DNA from: Psychrobacter sp. WY6
GTDB lineage: Bacteria; Pseudomonadota; Gammaproteobacteria; Pseudomonadales; Moraxellaceae
DNA length: 64,000 nucleotides
Assembly (NCBI RefSeq): GCF_018448495.1
Contig: NZ_CP049902.1
Span: 1,612,001 to 1,676,000 of the forward strand
Reading direction: 5' to 3'
Below are positions 56,351 through 64,000 of the stretch, piece by piece. Numbering within the stretch: position 1 is the first letter of the stretch; every line of letters begins with the position of its first letter. The notes beneath the pieces are model-generated. The model saw only the letters and a list, made by a program, of their open reading frames with translations. It made no database searches and was not told where the DNA came from. The translations under genes were made by a program, and so were the position numbers.

Positions 56351-56565
56351 ATTTTCCGTTACTCTATCATTATTAGCGTTTAAACTCAAACACAATATAG
56401 ACAGTTAACTGATTCGGTAGTGCGTCTCAGTGGTTGGCTATTATATAGAGTTTGAAACGTTTGGCAACCCCTATTTGCAATTATTTTTAAATATTTATCA
56501 TTTATTTTCACTTATTTTTATAAGCTATTGATATGAATGGTATTCATGTTTATGAGTTTGCGCCT

Positions 56566-58404
56566 TTAATAACGATTATTTTGCCCTTCTGCTGAAGAAA
56601 TATCTAATTGCTGTAATTTACGTGTCAGGGTATTGCGCCCCCAACCGAGTAAATTAGCAGCAGCGATCTTTTTGCCACCACTATGGTTGAGCGCTGCCGT
56701 CAATAAAACGCGTTCAAACTCAGGGGTTGCCGTCTGCAAGATATCGGTTTCTCCTGTTTGTAGAGATTGCTCAGCCCAAGCAGCCAATGCTTGTTGCCAA
56801 CTTGAACTGTGGGAATGAGGGCGTATTTGCTCATTGTGAGTCATAGCTTGTGTAGGCTGACTTTGCTCTTGATACGCTTCTAAATCAGACGAGATATTTT
56901 CAAGCAGCTCTGGTGGCAAATCATCCACCATCACGGTGTCGCCTGTGGCCATCACCGTCAACCAAAGGCAGACATTCTCAAGTTGGCGGACATTGCCACG
57001 CCACTCAAAAGCCTGCATGATGTGTAGCGCTGTCGGATGCAGCTGTTTCTCTGCACTGTTCATCTGTTCAGCAGCCCGCTGCATAAAGTAATGGGCTAAT
57101 GCTGGAATGTCTTCAGGTCGTGTCCGTAATGGCGGCAACGGCAAGCGAATTACATTGAGGCGATAAAACAGATCTTCACGGAATTTGCCTTGTTTGACCA
57201 GTTCTTCTAAGTTTTGATGAGTAGCGGCAATGATGCGTACATTCACTTTGACCGGCTGCTGTCCACCGACGCGAAAAAACTCACCATTGGCCAGTACTCG
57301 TAGCAGCCGAGTTTGGGTGCTATAAGGCATATCGCCAATTTCATCTAGAAATAATGTCCCACCATCCGCTTGCTCAAAACGCCCTTGTCGCGTCGTCGTC
57401 GCACCAGTAAACGCCCCTTTTTCGTGACCGAATAATTCAGATTCAATCAAATCATGTGGAATGGCGGCCATATTTAGGGCAATAAAAGGTTGCTGGTGAC
57501 GCGGTGAATGCTGGTGCAACGCACTGGCGACCAATTCTTTACCCGTACCTGATTCACCAGTAATCAGGACAGTAATGGGTGAGTGTGCCAGTCTGCCAAT
57601 GGCACGAAACACCGTCTGCATCGCTTGAGATTGTCCAATGATGCCACTTGGATTGTCATTGGCGCTGATGGCAGGTTTAACTTTGATTTTAGGGCTGGAT
57701 GTTTTATTGGTTTTGCTGACCAGAGTAGCCTTGCTAGCAAGCTTGGGTCTGGTATCAGGTTTTACCTGCATATTGGGCAAAGTACTTGATGAATTTTTGG
57801 TAACGGTCTTCGGAGTAGGTTCAGGAGTAGAGTTTGCTGCCGCCGCTGCCAGCATATTGGGCTGATAATTAATGGCTTTATAAATCGTGACGACTGCATC
57901 ATCTAAGTCAAAAGGTTTTGGCAGATATTCAAAAGCACCTGTTTGATAGCTATTAATAGCAGAGGTGAGGTCAGAATGCGCCGTCATAATGACAATAGGC
58001 AGCTTAGGGAAATGCTCATGTACCCAGTCACTAAAAGACAACCCGTCCATCATGGGCATACGAATATCAGTCAATATCACATCGGGCAACTGAGCGGCTG
58101 ATTCCTGCTGTTGCAAAATATCGTTGAGGCGTGTCCACGCCGCTTGCGCTTGGGTAAAGCTGATAACCGTCAATCCTGCGTCTTCAAAAGTATCTGCCAA
58201 CACCAAACGCAGGGCTGCATCGTCATCGATGAGCCATAACGTTGCAGGGTTAGTATTAGGTGCATTATTGACCGTTACTTTTGTAGCTTGGTTATCAGGT
58301 TCTCGTTTATCAGACTCTCGGTTACTAGACTCTTGATTGTCTGATGTTTGGGCAGAGCCTTGATTGTCGCTGTTAGATGTGGCGTGGTCATTATATGCAG
58401 TCAT
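56566..58404 (-). CDS. ntrC: Nitrogen regulation response regulator NtrC (GlnG)
   Basis: NtrC activates sigma-54 promoters of nitrogen assimilation when phosphorylated by NtrB. A polar 54-residue leader precedes the receiver domain (phospho-Asp113 in [13 protein letters not shown]). A long Lys/Thr/Ser-rich linker with low-complexity repeats (about residues 185-255) follows, then the AAA+ domain: [29 protein letters not shown] (GAFTGA contacts sigma-54) and [12 protein letters not shown]. The C-terminal Fis-type HTH is [20 protein letters not shown]. At 612 residues it is about 140 longer than E. coli NtrC because of the leader and linker. The kinase gene lies upstream in the same operon. Confidence 0.93.
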   Translation of the reverse strand: MTAYNDHATSNSDNQGSAQTSDNQESSNRESDKREPDNQATKVTVNNAPNTNPATLWLIDDDAALRLVLADTFEDAGLTVISFTQAQAAWTRLNDILQQQESAAQLPDVILTDIRMPMMDGLSFSDWVHEHFPKLPIVIMTAHSDLTSAINSYQTGAFEYLPKPFDLDDAVVTIYKAINYQPNMLAAAAANSTPEPTPKTVTKNSSSTLPNMQVKPDTRPKLASKATLVSKTNKTSSPKIKVKPAISANDNPSGIIGQSQAMQTVFRAIGRLAHSPITVLITGESGTGKELVASALHQHSPRHQQPFIALNMAAIPHDLIESELFGHEKGAFTGATTTRQGRFEQADGGTLFLDEIGDMPYSTQTRLLRVLANGEFFRVGGQQPVKVNVRIIAATHQNLEELVKQGKFREDLFYRLNVIRLPLPPLRTRPEDIPALAHYFMQRAAEQMNSAEKQLHPTALHIMQAFEWRGNVRQLENVCLWLTVMATGDTVMVDDLPPELLENISSDLEAYQEQSQPTQAMTHNEQIRPHSHSSSWQQALAAWAEQSLQTGETDILQTATPEFERVLLTAALNHSGGKKIAAANLLGWGRNTLTRKLQQLDISSAEGQNNRY

Positions 58405-58487
58405 TTATCAGGCCTAATAAGCAAGTGATTCAGGGTGATTGTTTCATAGGTTAGGTCATGGTTTCTAAGCCTTGGGTACTGGCTATT

Positions 58488-59894
58488 TTAAGCATGGTGC
58501 GCTGGCTGATTGAAAGGCAAGTACAGCGTAAAACTGGTGTGTTGGTGGTTGTAGTCATTTTTGACACTGTCGTTAAGGTTTTTTGATTGTTGGGAGCTCA
58601 CGTCAATCATACCATGGTGATGACTGATGATATCTTGCACGATAGACAATCCTAGCCCCGTCCCTGCGGCACGGCTGGTCACCATTGGGAAAAATATCTG
58701 TCCGATCAATGCTGGATCAATGCCTGAACCGTTATCGGTAATGTTGATTTGTAGCACTTGCTTGTGCTGTTGCCCAGCAATGGTATGTTGAAAGGCAATG
58801 CGGGTTTGAATGTGCAGTGTTGGCTTATAACTGGTGCTGTCCTTATTACTCGTTTGTGAAGTGACAGGTTGTTGCACCTTAGTAGGCTCGGACAACTCTC
58901 TTTGCTGCAGCGTTTGCTCAAACTCAGTCATCGATTCACAGGCATTATTAATCAGATTTAAAAACACTTGTATCAGCTGATCTTTATCAGCGCATAACTC
59001 AGGCAATGACAAGTCATAATCGCGCTGTAGCGTCACTTGCGGATATTGATTGACGACCAAAGATAAAACATGCTCCAGTGGCTCATGGATATTTAGCGTT
59101 TGCCAATTTGGTAATTGATTGGAGCCAAGGAATTTCCCAATAAGATGGGTTAGACGGTCCGTTTCTGAGATGATGATATCAGTATAAGTGCGCAGTTTTT
59201 CAGCCGTTTTTTGCAGATGGCTATTCGGGTTTACCATAGGGTTTGTGCCAAGAATAGCAGGAGAGGCACTATTAAAAGGCGAGGCGTCACTGAATTTGAT
59301 GAATTGCCGCTGTAATAATTGAGCCGCCCCGCGAATACCAGCAAGCGGATTTTTGATTTCATGAGCGACCGAGCGCAGCATATGACGGGCAACATTATAT
59401 TGTTGCTGCTGGCGTTGTTCCTCTGATATGCGACTTTGGCGATCCTTACCCCACATCTCAATAATAAAATAAGGTTGCTGCTCATAAATGACAGGGGTCA
59501 CGCTATAATCAACTGAGAATGATAAATTACCATTTAGCGGTGTGCTGATAAGGTGATCATGATCGATAAAGGGTTGTTGATACTGCTTTGCTTGCTGAAA
59601 TCGTTCTTTCAAAGAACAAGTTTGTTCATGAGTATCTTCACCACTACTTTTATCGACAGTTACATGGTTGTCAATGTCATAATTGCTGTCGGCTGATTTC
59701 AATGCTTTGGATGTTTCGGATGCAAGCAGGGTCAATATAGACTGGCCCAGTAAGCGTCCACTACTAATAGCGAGTAGTTGTTCGGCTTGGGCATTTAGCC
59801 AAGTGATTGATAAATCATCATTGATCCATAAAATAGCGGTGAACAAATGCTGTGACATAAATGCTAAGTCAGGTGTCGGTTTTACGGTTGTCAT
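58488..59894 (-). CDS. ntrB: Nitrogen regulation sensor kinase NtrB (GlnL)
   Basis: NtrB is a soluble kinase/phosphatase that senses nitrogen status through PII and controls NtrC. The PAS domain (LFTAILWINDDLSITWLNAQ, YSVTPVIYEQQPYFIIEMW) is followed by the H box SVAHEIKNPLAGIRGAAQLL and an ATPase domain with N box (FLNLINNACESM), G1 (DNGSGIDPALIG) and G2 (AAGTGLGLSIVQDI). Two polar insertions (Asp/Thr-rich near residues 65-80; a Gln/Thr/Ser-rich loop before strand 3 of the ATPase) make it 468 residues against about 350. It has no membrane helix, as expected. 83 bases separate it from ntrC. Confidence 0.92.
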   Translation of the reverse strand: MTTVKPTPDLAFMSQHLFTAILWINDDLSITWLNAQAEQLLAISSGRLLGQSILTLLASETSKALKSADSNYDIDNHVTVDKSSGEDTHEQTCSLKERFQQAKQYQQPFIDHDHLISTPLNGNLSFSVDYSVTPVIYEQQPYFIIEMWGKDRQSRISEEQRQQQQYNVARHMLRSVAHEIKNPLAGIRGAAQLLQRQFIKFSDASPFNSASPAILGTNPMVNPNSHLQKTAEKLRTYTDIIISETDRLTHLIGKFLGSNQLPNWQTLNIHEPLEHVLSLVVNQYPQVTLQRDYDLSLPELCADKDQLIQVFLNLINNACESMTEFEQTLQQRELSEPTKVQQPVTSQTSNKDSTSYKPTLHIQTRIAFQHTIAGQQHKQVLQINITDNGSGIDPALIGQIFFPMVTSRAAGTGLGLSIVQDIISHHHGMIDVSSQQSKNLNDSVKNDYNHQHTSFTLYLPFNQPAHHA

Positions 59895-60029
59895 GGCTAT
59901 TGCCTAGAATAAGAGAAGACGCGATATAATATTTAACCATAAATCAACACTATAGAGCGGCAAAACTGGCGATTTTTGCAAAAAAAACGTACAATGCGCA
60001 CAGCCAATTTATCTCTAGCAAGGTCAGCC

Positions 60030-61652
60030 ATGCCCAACACTTCTACCGAGTCGGTTAATACGACTGTTACTACCTCACCGTCAACTTCTACGCCAACAGA
60101 TTCTATGTTAAAAGACACTGCCACCGTTTTTAATCCTGCCAAACCAAATATAGCACAAGACAATCAGGTAGATGTTAGTCAAGCAAACACTAACCAACCT
60201 TACCATCATAAAGCCAATCACAATCAAAACCGTAGCATTGAGCAAAGCAGCGATGTGGTTTCAGCGGCGTCAGCTAAAGCGACAGCAGCGACTATTAATG
60301 CACCAGTGAATGCAGCGCCAAAGATTGGATTTGTGTCACTAGGTTGCCCAAAAGCCTTGGTTGATAGTGAGCGCATTATCACTGAGCTTAGCCGTGATGG
60401 TTATCAAGTGGCGAGTGATTACGAAGGTGCAGATCTAGTTGTCGTGAATACTTGCGGTTTTATTGAGTCAGCAGTACAAGAGTCGCTTGATGCCATCGGC
60501 GAAGCGATTAGCAAAAACGGTAAAGTCATCGTCACAGGTTGCTTGGGTAAAGAAGCAGATAAAATCCGTGAAATGCATCCCGCTGTATTGGCAGTAACTG
60601 GCGCTCATGCTTATGATGAAGTCATTAGAGCCGTTTCGCTGCATGTGCCCAAGCCTGACCGCAGTCAGGACGCTGGTTATGATCCAAAGATAGATTTGAT
60701 TAATGAAGCGGGTATCAAATTGACGCCAAGCCATTATGCTTATCTAAAAATATCAGAAGGTTGCAACCATCGTTGTACTTTCTGCATCATTCCAAGCTTA
60801 CGTGGAGACTTGGTTTCACGTCCGATTGACAGTGTGATGAATGAAGCGCTGGCACTGAAAAATGCTGGCGTGAAAGAATTGCTTATTATTTCGCAAGATA
60901 CCTCTGCTTATGGACTGGATTTGAAATATAAGACCAGTTTTTGGAATGGCATGCCGCTGAAGTCGAAGTTTTATGACTTGTGCCAAGCCTTAAATGACTT
61001 AGGCATTTGGGTGCGCTTGCATTATGTCTATCCATATCCGCATGTCGATAAAGTCGTTGAGCTAATGGGCGAGAAAAAGCTACTGCCTTATCTCGATATT
61101 CCGTTTCAACATGCCAGCCATCGCATCCTAAAAGCGATGAAACGCCCAGCGCATAGCGAAAACACCTTGGCGCGTATCCATGCATGGCGTGAGATTTGCC
61201 CTGATATCGTCATTCGCTCAACCTTCGTTGTTGGCTTCCCTGGCGAGACAGAAGAAGATTTCCAATGCTTGCTTGATTGGTTAGTAGAAGCTCGCCTTGA
61301 TCGTGTTGGCGCATTTACCTATTCAGAAGTCGAAGGCGCAGTGGCTAATGACCTGCCAAATCATGTGCCAGAAGAGATTAAGCAAGAGCGCTATGAGCGT
61401 TTGATGACGCTGCAACAAGACATCTCAGCGCAAAAGCTACAAGAGAAAGTCGGCAAAACCTTGATGGTATTGGTCGACGAAATTGATAGTGAAGAGGGCA
61501 TTGCTATTTGTCGTAGCTATGCTGACGCACCAGAGATTGATGGTCACGTCTACGTTGATGAGATTACCGCTCAAGTTAAAGTCGGACAATTCCTAACGGT
61601 TACGATTGACGACGCTAGCGAATATGATTTGTTTGCCAATTATAAAGGCTAA
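60030..61652 (+). CDS. rimO: Ribosomal protein uS12 methylthiotransferase RimO
   Basis: RimO is a radical-SAM enzyme with two [4Fe-4S] clusters that methylthiolates the conserved Asp (88 in E. coli) of ribosomal protein S12. After an unusual leader of about 90 Thr/Ser/Asn-rich residues come the MTTase domain ([20 protein letters not shown]), the radical-SAM triad [44 protein letters not shown] and a C-terminal TRAM domain. I chose ATG 60030 for its AAGG six bases upstream; ATG 59994 and a TTG at 59976 are also open. It is divergent from ntrB. Confidence 0.94.
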   Translation: MPNTSTESVNTTVTTSPSTSTPTDSMLKDTATVFNPAKPNIAQDNQVDVSQANTNQPYHHKANHNQNRSIEQSSDVVSAASAKATAATINAPVNAAPKIGFVSLGCPKALVDSERIITELSRDGYQVASDYEGADLVVVNTCGFIESAVQESLDAIGEAISKNGKVIVTGCLGKEADKIREMHPAVLAVTGAHAYDEVIRAVSLHVPKPDRSQDAGYDPKIDLINEAGIKLTPSHYAYLKISEGCNHRCTFCIIPSLRGDLVSRPIDSVMNEALALKNAGVKELLIISQDTSAYGLDLKYKTSFWNGMPLKSKFYDLCQALNDLGIWVRLHYVYPYPHVDKVVELMGEKKLLPYLDIPFQHASHRILKAMKRPAHSENTLARIHAWREICPDIVIRSTFVVGFPGETEEDFQCLLDWLVEARLDRVGAFTYSEVEGAVANDLPNHVPEEIKQERYERLMTLQQDISAQKLQEKVGKTLMVLVDEIDSEEGIAICRSYADAPEIDGHVYVDEITAQVKVGQFLTVTIDDASEYDLFANYKG

Positions 61653-61692
61653 GCAGTCACTGTAGCTGATTAGTCACTACAATATACGAGTG

Positions 61693-61719
61693 AAAATTGC
61701 CCAATCGCGGGCAGTTTTT
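61693..61719 (+). terminator. rimO terminator
   Basis: Stem AAAATTGCCC / GGGCAGTTTT (one G-T pair), loop AATCGC, five T, 40 bases after the stop. Confidence 0.85.
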
Positions 61720-61880
61720 GCTACAATTAGCGCAATTTAGCCTTTTTACACGTTTGTCATCAGTTGCGGTGCTTCCTATATAGTACCTCGGTGATGACAC
61801 TTCGAGTAAATTCGAAGGCAAACTCTATTTGTGTTTTACCGCTCATTTTAATTATAATTTAATGCTAACAAGGTGACCTC

Positions 61881-62606
61881 ATGTCTGACAAAAACCCGCG
61901 TTACTCTCGTATCTTGCTGAAACTCTCTGGTGAAGCCTTAGCTGGTGGCAAAGAGATGGGAATTGATAGCGAAGTGCTCGATAAGATGAGCTTGTCTATC
62001 GCCCATTTGCGTGGTCTTGGTGTTCAAGTCGGTATCGTGGTCGGCGGCGGTAACTTATATCGCGGCGCGCAGTTGCAACAAGAAGGCTTAGTCGGCCGTG
62101 TGACTGGTGATCAAATGGGTATGTTAGCAACCGTTATGAACGGTCTGGCGATGCGTGATGCGCTTGAGCGCCGCAATATTAAAACCCGCCTGATGTCAGC
62201 CTTGCCAATCGGTGAAGTGACCGAAAGCTATAGCAGCCGTAATGCCATTCGCTATCTCAAAAATGGCGAAGTATGTATCTTTGTTGCTGGTACGGGCAAC
62301 CCTTTCTTTACCACTGATACTGCTGCTTGCTTACGTGGTATTGAAATTGAAGCGGGCTTAATTCTAAAAGCCACCAAAGTAGATGGCGTTTATGACAAAG
62401 ACCCAAGCTTACATGACGATGCAGTTAAATATGATGGTTTAACTTTTGATGAAGTATTAGAGCAAAAGCTTGGCGTGATGGATTTAACTGCCATTGCCTT
62501 GTGCCGTGAGCACAACGTGCCGCTACAAGTGTTTGATATGACCAAGCCTAATGCGTTATTAAATGTCATTATGGGCGAAAATGAAGGCACACGCGTTTAT
62601 CACTGA
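61881..62606 (+). CDS. pyrH: UMP kinase
   Basis: PyrH phosphorylates UMP to UDP, is allosterically activated by GTP and inhibited by UTP, and is hexameric. The 241 residues show [66 protein letters not shown] and [10 protein letters not shown]. In many relatives the order is rpsB-tsf-pyrH-frr; here rimO and a terminator lie upstream instead. Confidence 0.96.
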   Translation: MSDKNPRYSRILLKLSGEALAGGKEMGIDSEVLDKMSLSIAHLRGLGVQVGIVVGGGNLYRGAQLQQEGLVGRVTGDQMGMLATVMNGLAMRDALERRNIKTRLMSALPIGEVTESYSSRNAIRYLKNGEVCIFVAGTGNPFFTTDTAACLRGIEIEAGLILKATKVDGVYDKDPSLHDDAVKYDGLTFDEVLEQKLGVMDLTAIALCREHNVPLQVFDMTKPNALLNVIMGENEGTRVYH

Positions 62607-62777
62607 TTTGCCTGAATACTCTAAACGCTCTGAACGCTCTAAATATTAATACGAGAATACCAGTTATTAAAATTAGACCAGTCGTTAATAACTACCAGCG
62701 CTAATAATTAGTAGTGAACACCCGTATATTTACTAACAAATGAATGATTTATCGACAGCGATAAATAAGGATATCTA

Positions 62778-63332
62778 ATGATCAAAGAGATTAAGCAAGA
62801 CGGCGAAGCGCGCATGCAAAAAACCTTGGAAGCGCTTGAGAGCACTTTTAGCAAAGTCCGTACAGGGCGCGCACATCCGGGTATGTTGTCAGGCGTGATG
62901 GTTAGCTACTACGGGTCGCCTACACCTTTGAATCAAGTAGCGAGTGTCAACGTTGAAGACTCACGTACGCTCATGGTTCAGCCGTTTGACCGTACCATGG
63001 TACAAGCAATCGACAAGGCCATTCGCGAAGCAGATTTGGGTCTCAACCCAGTGACCGCCGATGTGATTCGTGTGCCAATGCCTGCATTGACAGAAGAGAC
63101 ACGCCGCGACATGCAAAAGCTTGCGCGTGGAGAAGCAGAAAGTAGCCGTGTTTCTATCCGTAATATTCGCCGTGACATGATGAATGACATCAAAGAATTG
63201 GCCAAAGAAAAAGAGATCTCAGAAGACGACGAGCGCCGTGCCAGTGACGATATCCAAAAAATCACTGACAAGTATATCGAAACTATCGATAAACGTTTGA
63301 GCAAAAAAGAAACTGACTTGATGGACGTGTAA
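62778..63332 (+). CDS. frr: Ribosome recycling factor
   Basis: RRF splits the post-termination ribosome together with EF-G. It has the standard 184 residues: [57 protein letters not shown] and [19 protein letters not shown], which span the three-helix bundle. AAGGA lies before the ATG. It follows pyrH by 171 bases. Confidence 0.97.
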   Translation: MIKEIKQDGEARMQKTLEALESTFSKVRTGRAHPGMLSGVMVSYYGSPTPLNQVASVNVEDSRTLMVQPFDRTMVQAIDKAIREADLGLNPVTADVIRVPMPALTEETRRDMQKLARGEAESSRVSIRNIRRDMMNDIKELAKEKEISEDDERRASDDIQKITDKYIETIDKRLSKKETDLMDV

Positions 63333-63384
63333 AGCACTGGTTTTTTGATCATGTAAGACAAAAAATCCGTTACATCATATCCTT

Positions 63385-63427
63385 ATAATAAGCAGCCAAT
63401 CTGTCAGTACTATTGGCTGCTTATTAT
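63385..63427. terminator. 16-bp hairpin between frr and uppS
   Basis: Perfect stem ATAATAAGCAGCCAAT / ATTGGCTGCTTATTAT with an 11-base loop. The 3' side ends in TTATTATTGT rather than a pure T run, but the stem is strong enough to end or stabilise the frr mRNA. No gene lies in the rest of the 317-base gap. Confidence 0.65.
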
Positions 63428-63649
63428 TGTGTAGACTGTACCGATAATAGCGCCAATGTTATATCAATCGGATACGGCAATAGGCTTGCTCAGATTTGTA
63501 AACTGTATTTTATAAGCGCTATCTTGCAAACTAAATCACGCCCATAGATGGGTTTATGATAAGTTTGCGAATTATGGTTATGCCGCTTTCTAATCGTTAT
63601 CGCAGCCGTTATTATTATTATTTTACCTTAACAATAAGCACTTTCGCCT

Positions 63650-64000
63650 ATGTCCACTTCAGCCGTTTTGGCTCCTGATCTTCTTCCACGCCATATCGCT
63701 ATCATCATGGATGGCAATAATCGTTATGGTAAAGCCAATGATTTGGGCAAAGGCCAAGGGCATGTGGCTGGCAAAGATGCACTCGATCCTATCGTCGAGT
63801 ATTGCGTTAATACGGGTATCGAAGTATTAACGGTATTTGCATTTTCTAGTGAGAATTGGCAACGCCCGCCCAGTGAGGTGGCACTACTCATGCAACTGTT
63901 AGCCTCGACCATTCATGAGCAAATACCACGCATGAATGAGTATCGTATTCGTCTGCGTTTTATTGGTGACCGCAGTCAGCTGAGTGATGATTTGCAAGCA
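63650..64000 (+). CDS. uppS: Undecaprenyl diphosphate synthase UppS, N-terminal part
   Basis: This cis-prenyltransferase makes the C55 carrier lipid for peptidoglycan and LPS. The frame runs from ATG 63650 to the right edge (117 codons). Motifs: PRHIAIIMDGNNRYG with the catalytic Asp, GKGQGHVAGKDAL, LTVFAFSSENWQRP and IRLRFIGDRSQL. The usual MDGNGRWA is here MDGNNRYG, a variant I also recall in part from Acinetobacter (MDGNNRFA). The position after pyrH-frr is standard. Confidence 0.93.
   Translation, partial: MSTSAVLAPDLLPRHIAIIMDGNNRYGKANDLGKGQGHVAGKDALDPIVEYCVNTGIEVLTVFAFSSENWQRPPSEVALLMQLLASTIHEQIPRMNEYRIRLRFIGDRSQLSDDLQA

Noticed and set aside
56179..56376. 65-codon plus-strand frame over tRNA-Leu
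   Set aside because: It reads through the tRNA on the opposite strand; spurious.

Overview
The window is a chromosomal, almost entirely housekeeping stretch of a gammaproteobacterium. Protein sequences and gene order point to Moraxellaceae, most likely Psychrobacter: hisZ next to purA, ndk-rlmN-pilF-rodZ-ispG-hisS-yfgM-bamB-der, and AT-rich spacers with small palindromic repeats. The genus call is inference from remembered protein families; I could not search a database. I see no prophage, plasmid backbone, CRISPR array or intact insertion sequence.

Layout. 1-6.6 kb: a partial lipoprotein, a frameshifted CorA magnesium channel, a DUF2237 protein, hisZ-purA and a frameshifted LprI-type exported protein. 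6.6-17.4 kb: ndk, then the ispG cluster (rlmN, pilF, rodZ, ispG, hisS, yfgM-like, bamB, der), covering tRNA and rRNA modification, cell shape, isoprenoid precursors, outer membrane assembly and ribosome assembly. 17.6-26 kb: an unusual membrane histidine kinase, a D,D-carboxypeptidase, surE, an NlpD-type lipoprotein and an MltB-type lytic transglycosylase, that is, mostly cell-wall remodelling. 26-30 kb: a 174-bp MITE, an orphan molybdate permease gene, a D-cysteine desulfhydrase-like enzyme, a Tsx/OmpK-type porin and tRNA-Asp and tRNA-Val. 30-36 kb: cardiolipin synthase, a tail-anchored Sel1-repeat protein, waaA-rsmE. 36-41 kb: a ferric iron ABC importer in order binding protein, permease, ATPase. 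41-54.5 kb: cmoM, a secreted alpha/beta hydrolase lipoprotein, a small cysteine-rich exported peptide, gyrA, two tandem duplicated drug/metabolite-type transporters, a GST, RNase Z, a DUF815 ATPase and a divergent Ser/Thr kinase. 54.5-56 kb: an operon of three small lipoproteins of unknown function. 56-64 kb: tRNA-Leu, ntrC-ntrB, rimO, pyrH, frr and the start of uppS.

The most striking feature is a cluster of reading-frame lesions between about 0.8 and 12.6 kb (corA, LprI-like, rlmN, probably rodZ, ispG, hisS), with none obvious in the remaining 51 kb. Since ispG and hisS should be essential, local base-calling or assembly error is more likely than real decay. The best candidate for an undescribed system is the three-lipoprotein operon at 54.5-55.9 kb. 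Other candidates are the kinase with a degenerate receiver-like tail, the MITE with a rearranged relative 2.4 kb away, and the tandem transporter duplication that copied its own terminator.
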